DNA from: Romanomermis culicivorax
Lineage: Eukaryota; Nematoda; Enoplea; Mermithida; Mermithidae
Length of the DNA stretch: 64,000 nucleotides
Assembly (NCBI GenBank): GCA_963922205.1
Contig: CAWUHX010000007.1
Coordinates: forward strand, 620,001-684,000
Direction: 5' to 3'
The position numbers were made by a program, and so were the translations under genes. The notes beneath the pieces were generated by a model that saw nothing but the letters and a program-made list of their open reading frames with translations, did not search any database and was not told the DNA's origin. Position 1 is the first letter of the stretch. The number at the start of each line of letters is the position of its first letter. Shown here piece after piece: positions 12,009 to 22,600 of this stretch.

Positions 12009-14370
12009 TGAAATTAAATGAGACTCTAGGCATTCTCTAAGATAGGACGGATATGACTAAATGATCCGAAAAATTTCTCCATCAGATCCGGATACACAAA
12101 ATTACAATCGTCGGATCCGGATCCAGTGTTGAGTACCCTGTTGCTGCCCATTTCGCGAACGGGAGGTCAACATGCAAATCAATGTTGGGCGACCGGCGGC
12201 GTAGACAAAATTGCATAGCAATGGAGCGCCAAAGAAAGAAGAAAAATAATGATGAAATCATTCTTGTTTTTGATTATATTTTTGGTATTTTATGCCGGCG
12301 CCCAACAATATAGTTTCTTCCGGCTGCAGTTTTTATATTAGCATAAACATTTCAGTGGTCCGTCTACATTCTTAAACTTACTATTTTTTCTTATATTTAT
12401 TTGCATATTCATTCGTGCATAGAGTGAGTACACGAAGGGCTTTAGGCCCCAGCATTGTCTCTTGCAGACGTCAAGGAGAAGACAGATCAGCCCGAGATTC
12501 TTCTACACCGTTCCTTCTAGTGGGCATTTATTTTCCGAAGAGAGTCTACGAGGTCCGCTATGTGAGGGTCTGTTAATTAGTGGTTATTGTTTGTTGTTGT
12601 CAGGTCAAGGCGAGGAAGACATGCACAACACCAGAACATCAGAGCGGGTAGCAGAGCACCCCATGGGGGGAGGGTATGGGGATGGGTATTACCCCCGTCT
12701 TAGATTTGGAAATTCATTTACTACCCCCATAAAAACAGCTCACTATAGCAAAAAATTTTGGTAGACTTCATCCTCTCCCCAGTAGGTTATACTAATTCGA
12801 GGGAAATTGCAGAATGTGTGATTCTGAGGAATTACTCACTGCTCTTTTTGACACATTTACTGAGCGAATGATAATGGGAAAGTATGCAACTTCTGTGCCA
12901 TATAGTGATTTTTAGGAAAGGATATCAGCACATTAAGATATACATTATAATTGGGAGATGAAATAATGACTTATGTGATTAATCAAAAAATTGCCCCTTG
13001 GGAAGAAAAACATGATGTTCTTAAAATTCTGCCTCTTCATGCTTTTCCCCGCTTCTGCGTTGGGTCTTCTGTGCGCATATGGTTACCCAAGCTGTGGCAT
13101 ACTTTCCTGCTATGAGTTGAGACATGTGAGGTCTGTTGATGTGGATCACGAGTGGTACTTGGTTTCAAACATGTAGTTCATAGTCTAATGGGATTAATAA
13201 TACTAAAGCCACATTCAGCATCAGGACTTTCAATTGGAAGCACTGTTCCAAGCCTAATCAGTGATGGGATAAGCCCATACTGCTGAAGATGCTGGTTGAA
13301 ACAATATTTCCAAACGTATGTTGTGCCCGATTCTTGAAATGTGCAGAATCAGTTGGCACAACAGTCTTCAAAGTGTGACTATTCTGTACGTATAATTGTG
13401 CATTAAAGTTGCATGATTGGGAGCTGGAAAATGGAGTTGATATAGTAAATGTTTTTTGACTGTAAAAAGCATAAACTAGGGGCATTATTCATTTTTGTAA
13501 GTTCTATGTGGTTAGAGTACTAAAACTCCCCCTCCTTCGCAAAAAGCTGGGAGCAAAAAAAAAAGGTCACGGCATATTCTAAGTACTACCCTTAAAATTT
13601 ACGATTTTACCCCTACCTAATTTTTCGACCTTGGGGACCTCTGGCGGGTAGAATCCGGATCCTGTATATAGCATATATATATGTATGTTAGTTAATAATC
13701 GTCTACGTATGTTTAGTTATTCGAAATCAAGTTGTATGAATTTATATTTCTTTCTCATTTCAATAATTATTATAATAATTATCAAATTGAGAGGCAAATA
13801 AAACCAAGTGCTCAAAGTTTTTAGACCAGGCTTTTTTTGCACTCCTCCATCTGCATCGTGCAGAAACGAACAATAAAAAACTATCCACTGAACAAATTTT
13901 TCCTGCTTCAAATAAATATAATTTGAAAAATTACAACAATTGCAGTAGTTGAACGTTAAAAATGACCATGATTGAAAATCAATAAGTATGCCAATCACTG
14001 TAAGGTATTTATATTCAATAATTCCACAATTAGACAAGTGAACTTAACGGCCAGAACTGTGGCGTAAAGGATGCAAATTATGTTATAATTACTCATTCGG
14101 TATGTAGCACTGGAAAATTTTGGATTCTAGCTTGCTAAAAAGCCAGAAAACACGGCTTTTTATCGATTCTCTCAGTAGAAACACCGAAAACTTCGATGAC
14201 TTCTCGATCGAAAATTTCTGTTGTATGCCAAAAATGTTCGGAAATTTTTCTGCGCGACCAAAAATCGGTGCACTGTGCATAATAAAGCCTGCTTTTGACT
14301 ATTCTTTCATTCATAAAGTAAAATTACATCAGTCAAGTCAATTAAAAAATTAAGACTTACGATGTAACTT
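12009..14370. other. No gene recognised
   Basis: I support no gene here. A 75-codon minus frame (13485-13258) is not recognisable. GGATCC-type subterminal motifs at 12085-12140 resemble those of the hAT copies at 14.5-16.4 kb and may be the left end of the partial copy that ends at 14686. Confidence 0.3.
12655..13640. repeat. Dispersed repeat, related to 21838-22560
   Basis: Its left part shares ATTACCCC(A/C)GTCTTAGATTT with 21880 and its right part shares GGTCACGGC and AGTACTACCCTTA with 22470, in the same order and orientation but with a diverged interior. Ends and target duplication are not resolved. Confidence 0.4.
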
Positions 14371-14686
14371 GTTTTTTGCAGAAAAACTAATCGGAGTTCA
14401 CATTTACGATCTTACCAGAAATCGTTTAAAGGAAGATACAGTTAAAAATTACTGTTCGTCAAGTATAATTTCGCTACTGTTCTTTTGGAAATTTTGAAAA
14501 AATTAATGCAACCCCAAGTGAATAAAGTTCTCATTATGACTGGATCTGAACCTGACAGCATCGGATCCGGATCTAGACAATTTTTTTCGTCAGATCCGCA
14601 ACCAGGAAACTGCAGTGGTAGGATTTGGATTCAGAAAGGGGGGAAGATACCCGAGTTATTGAATCTGGATATCTATCCCATCCCTA
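14371..14686 (+). pseudogene. Partial hAT copy: 3' end with dimerisation motif
   Basis: The frame near 14405-14490 reads IYDLTRNRLKEDTVKNY, close to IYDPTKNRLKSGTVGKL in the next element, a segment of the conserved hAT C-terminal domain. GGATCCGGATC subterminal repeats follow, and the copy ends ATCCATCCCTA-like (CCCATCCCTA at 14686), matching the right end of the 14818-16406 element. The left end is missing or too diverged to place. It is inactive. Confidence 0.6.
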
Positions 14687-15195
14687 ACATTTTTCCTCCT
14701 TAGTGTGTGTATGAAGATTTTACAATTGGAAGTTATTTGCAACTGTTTTTGATTTCCAATTATGCTCGGCGACGGTATTCGATATTTTTTGGTAAATTTA
14801 TAGCAGCTATTGCTTGGTAGGGATGGGCCGGATCGACTTTTTTGGCGACAGCGGATCCGGGTCCGGATCTTGGAAAATTTGGTTCAGCGGATCCGGATCC
14901 AAAAAAATTTGGTTCAGCGGATCCGGATCTTGAGGAACAGATCCGAGCGGATCCGGATCGGATCTTTCAATAAGTATATGTACTATGTCTAATTTGTCTA
15001 AAATTGAGTTAAATGAATTTATATTCATTGGTGTCAATAGATTAATAGATTATTAATGATTGAGGTGTTCGTTTATTGAAATAGTTCACATGTACTAATT
15101 GATAATTTTCATTCATTAAATTGTATTCATGTTTAGATTAATATTGGTTTCATCAGAAAAGAAATGAATAGAAATGGAAACTTTTTTCAGAAATT

Positions 15196-15384
15196 ATGGA
15201 TTTAAGTTTTTCTTTCACTAGCAGAGTGTGGGACTACTTCACAGTGTCCCCAGATGATGAAGAAAAGGCAAAGTGCAATAAATGCAGAATCCAGTTATCC
15301 AGAAAAGGTTGTGCTACTGGATGTCAGAGAAAACATTCGGAGAGGAAATATATGGCAATATATAAGCAGTTTGCGGCTAAATAA
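15196..15384 (+). pseudogene. BED zinc-finger piece of hAT transposase
   Basis: The 62-codon frame begins MDLSFSFTSRVWDYFTVS and continues with KAKCNKCRIQLSRKG. The SRVWDYF and CxxC spacing are the BED finger hallmark, a DNA-binding domain at the N-terminus of many hAT transposases. The distal His pair is degenerate (CQRKHSERKY), and a frameshift or stop follows at 15384. It lies just inside the left half of the 14818-16406 element, where a transposase should start. Confidence 0.75.
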
Positions 15385-15554
15385 AAAGAAGATAATGAAA
15401 ATAGAAGTAATTGTGGAACAAATTTCTACTAGTAAAGTAAAGTTATGTTAAAGAATTGATTTTTGTGTTTTCTTTAAAGATAGCCAAAAAATGAACCTAG
15501 CTACTCAAAAACCAAATTAGAGCATGAACTTAAATTTCAAACGTCTCTGGACAA

Positions 15555-15803
15555 TTGCTTCATGCAGAAAGTAAACTTAAATTAGCACCAGCGAAAAGTG
15601 TCCCCTATGAACAGCTATTGAGTGGTGCTGGTCAAATTTATGATCCTACCAAAAATCGTTTGAAGAGTGGTACTGTTGGAAAATTACTGTTTCTCAAGTA
15701 TAATTTTGCTACCATTGCAGTGTTTTTTTGTACAAGCCTCTTTGTACCTGTAAAACGATCGGCCAAAAAGTCTTTGTACGAAGAAATTTTTTTTGTACAC
15801 TGA
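15555..15803 (+). pseudogene. hAT transposase C-terminal (dimerisation) piece
   Basis: The frame reads VPYEQLLSGAGQIYDPTKNR followed by LKSGTVGKLLFLKYN, the conserved hAT C-terminal pattern (usually with ERLFS before the AG). Here the ER pair is lost and the frame then runs into unrelated sequence. Only about 170 bp separate it from the BED piece, so the catalytic RNase H-like core is deleted. The neighbouring partial copy at 14405 carries the same segment. Confidence 0.75.
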
Positions 15804-16616
15804 AAAAACCATGATCTTTTATGTATTTTCGCACAAGGTTTCTTCCTACTAGAACTCGAGTTCCCGTCCTTCATAATCATCTTAGAAATTAAGAAAATAT
15901 ACTCATAACTTTCATAAATCTGAAAAACTTCAAGTTAAACCTGAAATTTCTAAAAATTAGTTCCATGATGCTTCTCAATTCAAACTCGGCTTCACGTTTA
16001 AAATTTAAGTTGCAAAAAAGTTGGAGTAGATTTTGACGTTCTGAAATGGACCAAAATTCGCCTTTTCCGTACAAGAGGACCACCAACATATTTTCCTTTA
16101 CTGGAAATTTTTTCTCCAGGAAGCACTATTTGTTGAAAAATAGTATTGCAAAGAATTATTTAATCCCGCGCGAAGCGCCGGAAAATTTTTGGTGTTTTCT
16201 AATACTGCAAAATTTTATGTGAATAATAATGAATAAAGATCCGATTATGACCTGATCTTAATCATTGACAACAGCGGATCCGGTTCCGGATCTTAAAAAA
16301 TTTGGTTCGGCAGATCCGGATCGGATACAAAAAAATCTGATTTAGCGGATCCGGATCCTAAAATTTAGGCGGATATCCGCGGATCCGGATACCCGGCCCA
16401 TCCCTATTGCTTGGGGGGGGGGGGGTAAACTTATGCAATAAATGCATAATTATCTTCTTACAGACATTTGATGCCGTGCTGCTTAAGTGAGCGTAAAACA
16501 TATAGGTGAGTCGAATTAGAAGAACATCGTCGATCTCTTACCGTGCAACCGGCTCTGGTAAAGCTTATCTTACAGCAATATGATAGCAGCTATCTACTAA
16601 GCAAATTAAGCATCAA

Positions 16617-19600
16617 TTACTGCACCTCTTCATGTGAAATTGACACATTTCGATTAATTTCTAGCGTTACCATTAGCCCATCAAAGTCACTGCGGCCGTC
16701 TAAGGAAGAACGGCAGACTCGTATAGAAGGAAAAAAGTGAAGTATCGAGTCGGAAGTGCAAGTTTTAGACCACATCAACTCACTTCCGAGAGTAGTAACG
16801 CCTTTCTTCTGCATATCTTGAAGTTGCTCGATACGATCTTTCAAGAACTTTTCTCCTAAAAGTTCAATTCGCTGCCAGGAATTCATCCTCTTTAAAAATT
16901 TTTCCAAAGAAACTTACTAACAATCGAATCAATCAAATCACTAAATTCTTCGGCTGGTAACAGTTGAGAAAATTTTTTCAAACCTTCCCGTAGTTCCCTA
17001 AAAACGACGAATTCTAACGACTATGTTAGGCTGAAATGTTCCGGTCTCAGATGGTTTTTTACTGAAGACGACAACCGATTATTGAAATTGACAAAAAAAC
17101 GACAACGCATCTAATATTTGTCCTGATAGCTATAGTTATGCAAATATAGATAAATCATCTCCAGTAAATAAGAGTTCAAATTTGATGTGTGGTAATGCGT
17201 TATTTCGACAAGCACTAAAATTCATCTCTCGGTGTTTACATCAGAAATTCCAACTCATTTCGCAAAATTTTTTCTTTAAACTCAACCAGGGCCGTGCGCA
17301 GGATTTTTTCATGGGGGGGCGGACTAGATTTTTTCACTGAATAGCCCCAGAAAATGTTGATCTTACGCGGATATACTGTGTGCTTCACCGTTTTTTTTCC
17401 TCTAAGATTTTTTCCACATGAGAACCGGACCCAAAATTTTTTTCCTCATTTTCCAAAAATTTTCCACATTTTTAAAAACGCTTATAATGTGGCTACGGAT
17501 CCTTTTTCATGCATTTTAGGAGCATACCCAAGCATTTTGTTGTATTTGTAGTCAGAAACCTGAAAAAATGAGGAAAAAAATTGAGAAAATTCTGGTTATG
17601 TTAGTCAAAATGAGCTCATGAAGAATATATTGGTGTTCTATAGAATGGTCCGGCGCCGAGCGCCGGAAAAATTTTTTGATTTTCACTTTCTAAAACGCTG
17701 GAAAATGAACTTTCATAACGTTGGGAAATAAATTAAAATCAGACTGATGAAGCGTAATTTGCCTCCCATTCAGGCGCGTAGCGCCGGAAAAATTTTCGGG
17801 TTTTTGTATTCTAAAACGCTGAAAAATAAATCTCTCCATCAGATAATTCGTGAACAAATGTTTTGAAATCGCGTTGTAGAGTAATGTCTTCAATTTCCAC
17901 CTTCAATAAACGCAAAAGTTCAGATTGCAAACGTTAAAAAAATTCCAATCATCGAGAGAAAAAATTGAGAGACTTGATGAAAAATCTCTATTTTCGGCGA
18001 CATAATTGACTGTAAACGATTAGAAAATGAAACGAGCTAACTTGATTGATAGAAACTGTTGATCATTAATTAGTAAGTTGAAGTAGATATGCTAACGGCC
18101 GCGCCTGATAGAATATAGTTATAATTATACCCATGACCGGCGCCAAGCGCCGGAAAATTTTGAGATTTTGACCTTTTAAAGTCCACCAAAACGCATGTTT
18201 TCGGTTTAGAGTTACTGCCTCAATGGGGGGGGGGGGGCGGCCGCCCCCCGCCCCCCCCCTTGCTCACGGCCATGAACTCAACTAACACAGCGTTATCGAC
18301 TCTTTTGTGATTTAGCATCATGCGCACATTTGTTGTACTACAAAATAACAAAATATTTTTCAGTTATTGACAACTATACACAATTTTTGATCTTATTTAT
18401 CTAACTTCCGATAAGTACTTTTTGAACGAATGTGCAAGTTATGGTTCGATAGGCGACCTATTCCTAATGTACTTACTTACACATATTCAAGACTCCCACT
18501 AAAAAATACAATATACATTTTGATTTTTTTCGAGCTTTCGAGAAAGATTCTTAATTTCGGTCCAAAAAAATCATTTTTTTCTCGTAGCAGACTAGAAAGT
18601 TTTTTCACGCTAGAATAGAATATCGTAATATATAATGATGGATTCGCAGCTAAGCATTTGAATTGTCATGTAAAGCACATCTTTTCAAAGCGAACACAAT
18701 ACATGGTTAGTACCCAAGCCTGTAGCCAGGAATTTTTTTCGTAGGGGCCACACATTTTTTCACTCAATTTACTGTGAAATTGGCATTTCTGACTTGACTC
18801 TTTCTTGAAGAAAAAACCAAACCTTTTTTCACTTATTTACACTTGAAATTTGCTTCTTCAAAATTTGCTTTTTTAACGCTTGAAACATGTTGGGGGACCA
18901 TGACCCCCCAACCTTACCTGCCTACAGGCATGTTAGCACCTTTCTCTTTTTCGTTTTATATTAGCCTGTACGGTATATCTTGCAGAGCTGTAAGGCTGGG
19001 GCTTCTCCAGTTTGAAGAATTGCGTAATAAGATCGTAGTCGTGGATTATATCGTGCCTTCTTTTCCTTTCAACTAATTGGCGTATATATGCATCAATATG
19101 TGCGGCTTTTACGCCTAAAACCATATAGAGATGAAGAAAAAATTTTGTACTCCAGACTCAACATCAGGTATTTTCTGCAGGGCGAAAATCAGGAAAAAAT
19201 TCAACATCCGAATTTTTTTCATTCCACAGTTGAAATATAGTAAAAATGCACAAAACTGCGGTAAATTGTTGGTTCCCAGAAAAATCGCGTGAAACAGCTT
19301 TTCTGACTACGTGAAATTATTGAAAAATAATGCGGAATTTCAAGATTTTTTAGTGTCATGATCCACGAATAATTTTGAAAACGTAAAAATTACCAAGATT
19401 GAGAATTAAGATGTACGTGACACACAGTGAAAACAAGTCAAGTTTTGACTAAAACAGCTGTGACTGTGGTAGAAAAATATAAATTCGGTTATTATTTGGC
19501 GTTTTAACTTTCTCTAACGTCAAATACTGCACTTTTTATCGGTTCCCACGGTAGAAACACGAAAAATATCAACAATATATTCAGAAAAAGCTGCCGCTCA

Positions 19601-22600
19601 GTGCAAGAAACGTCCAAATTTTTACGCAGTTCCAATAAGGTCTGTACAGTGCATGGAAAATCTTTTTCCCAATTATGCATTAGACTCAATTTCAATTCTA
19701 TTGTTTGTAACAATAGGAGCATGTCAAAAGCATTCTGATAATTCAGGCTAACCAATCATAAATGAAATTGGGAGAAGCGCCGTAGGAACCCTTAGAAATC
19801 ATCGGAAATGTAGACAGGCATAGAAACCAGGGTTTTTTCCACACCAGACGGACTTTTTTGGGCTGGTACGGAAAAATTTTACTGAGTTTTCTGTACGGTA
19901 CAACGTAAAGCCTGACGACCCTCTTGATTAAGTTATAGGATTTCCTGTCCGAAATTCATTTTCAAGAGATTTAAAACAAAAAATTCTGAAAATCTTTTTT
20001 TCTGAAATCTGCAAAATTTGGATAATTTGTAATTCTGCATGTTATTTCTAAGTCATGGTTGAAAAATGTTGTCCTATCTGCTGCTTATAACTTTTAAATA
20101 TATATACATCATAGATGAATGTTCGATCTTGTGTTGTTTGTTTCTTGGCATAATTGAAAATCAAGATTTTTTTTGATTATTTTCTGAAAATCTTCTTGCT
20201 GTGTTTGAATATTTTACTGTTTTGTGAACATAACTTCCCCTTTGGAATATGATTCAAGCATCATCAGCGCAGAAAAATGACAGATGTTTTTTTCTGTCTG
20301 AGGAATTCAAACTACCGTGTGCGTGCCTAATTTTTGTATTAAATAAATGTTGAAAAAGTTTCCTGAATTCTAGAATATCGAAATTGATAGAATTCGTCGG
20401 CGCTACGCGCCGACATTTACGATCTTCGATTAAAAGATGGAATGTCTGCCGCCGAATTTTTTGCGACCTTTTTATACGATCGGTCACCAATGGTTGCAGA
20501 AGAATTTCCGACATTTTGGAAGCCTTCAAATGAAAAATTAATCGATAATCTTGCCCGACTTTTCATTATTTTCCTCCAAAACTCATGAAATCTAGTTGCA
20601 AAAGTTTAGAACTGACGCGATTTGAATGAAATTCAAGAAAATTAGCGCTAAATAGTTTTTATGATAAAAGTAAAGTGAATCTATCAATCTTAGTATGAGC
20701 AACCATGTTCGTGCTTTTACGACGTATACTTTCAACTAATGTTATAAACATTACTTACAAGATATGAAGCAAGAGAAAAATTAGTTGTACGGAAATGAGT
20801 AGGATAGTACGAAAATTTTTCACTAGAATTCCGTATGGTACGGATCGACCGGTAAGGAAAAACCCTGATAGAAATCCCCATCTTTAGGTCGAAAAACTAA
20901 AAAATGTGCATTTTTAGTAGAAAAAAGTCGTTTTTGAACAAAAAGATCCTCTGACTTTTCATGGAGAGGAGTGGGATCGAGTGGGATGGGGGACCAAACA
21001 ATTAAAAGAAGTTTCACAAGCATGTTTTTTTATACAAGATATACCTAAATGTGTTTTTTACAAGATATACATATCTTCGAAAAAGTTGAAGGGCTGTTTG
21101 ACAATTTTTTCGGGCCAGGTCTATCCAGGCTCTCAGGTAGGAGGGTTTTCCCCCTAGCCTCTATGTGCATGTATGCTTTGAACTATTTTCGAACTTCCGG
21201 AGCGAAAAATCGAGATTTTTTCATCGAATGACCTTTTCCTAAAATATTGGACAATTGACGACACCACTTACAAATAGTCGCTTTATCAACCAAGCAGACG
21301 TCGGAGCTTCGTTACATGTACACAGGCCCGTAGTTAAAGAACGGGGGTATGCCAACCCGAAAGGTTAGAATTTTTTTTAAAATAATGCGCTCTATTACTT
21401 TGGATTGTGAATTGATTGCATTAATGTAACTGTAGTGCTAATCATTAATGAGGAAGTTTTTAATTTATTTCAGGTGATTCTATAACTTCATATTTTTTTC
21501 TATATTCGTAAATCATATTCCGAAAAAATTTGTAATGAAATCGATTACAACACTTTTTGTGCCTGTAGCAGCAAAAGGAAAATCCTTGTTACGTTGCCAG
21601 TAACCGCTACATCAGAAAGGTAGCTTTCTACTTTAAAACGCCTTTTAACAAAATTGGTAAGCTAAGCCAATAAGTCAACTAATTGGCCATCCTACCTATT
21701 CATCGAGCAGAAATGAAGATAATTTATTTAGAAAGTGTGATGGGCTTTGTTTTCTGAAAAAACAAGACGGGTTCTGTTAAAATAAAAGTGAACGTTGTGA
21801 GTAACATCGTGAATAACTTTTGACAAAAAAACACTGTTTTAAGCAGACCACCCCATAGTGGGGTTGGGAGGTATTACCCCAGTCTTAGATTTGAAAATTA
21901 GTCGAGTGAAATGGGAGTAAAATGACTGACAGGTACACAAAAATGTCGGAAATGTGATGGTAAGCCAATTTCAAGGAAATGAGTGGGTGCGCACATTGGA
22001 GGATTGCTATTGGTTATTTTTTTGAAAGGGCGTGATCAGTTAGGAAAAATACGTTCACGGTGTCAGCTACTGCAAAGGTGATTTAGATGCATGAAATTAT
22101 AAAAATTGACAGCTGTACAGCACTACACTTTTTTTGTACGGTAAAAACATTTTTTGGCTGTGCACAAGGAATTTTTGGTATGTTTGTACAAAGTAGATAG
22201 ACATTTTGTGGAGATTACATGGTCAGAAAACGGTTCTCCAGGCTGTAAAATTAAAAAACACCGAAAAAGTTTTGCGCCGGAGATTTTTGTAATTCTTTGG
22301 ATTGGGCATTCCCCACATTGTAGCATCTTTTGGAAATCTTTAGAAAAGAAGAAAAATGTTGGGGATTCAACGTGAAAAAACAATGTTGGTGCATTTTATG
22401 AAGTAAACATGTAAAATTAGGCAAGTTATTGGTGAATAAGTGATCTGTAATTTGTAAAAAAGGGTCACGGCGTGGCATTGGAGTGAGTACTACCCTTACC
22501 ATGTGGCATCTTCCCTTACCCAAACTTCCGACCTGTCTGGTTTTAATTTTACAAAAATGACAAATTCAAAAGACATTTTTCTTGCTAGATTTTTTACTTG

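Larger units (their letters stand above)
14818..16406 (+). mobile_element. hAT transposon, internally deleted
   Basis: The left end is TAGGGATGGGCCGGATC at 14818. The right end read inward is TAGGGATGGGCCGGGTATCC, ending at 16406. The flanks are a perfect 8-bp duplication, TTGCTTGG (14810-14817 and 16407-16414). Many GGATCCGGATCC motifs fill both subterminal regions, as subterminal transposase-binding repeats do in hAT elements. Inside, an N-terminal BED zinc-finger piece and a C-terminal hAT dimerisation piece survive with the catalytic middle missing. So it is a deleted, non-autonomous copy, and the perfect duplication suggests a fairly recent insertion. Confidence 0.9.
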
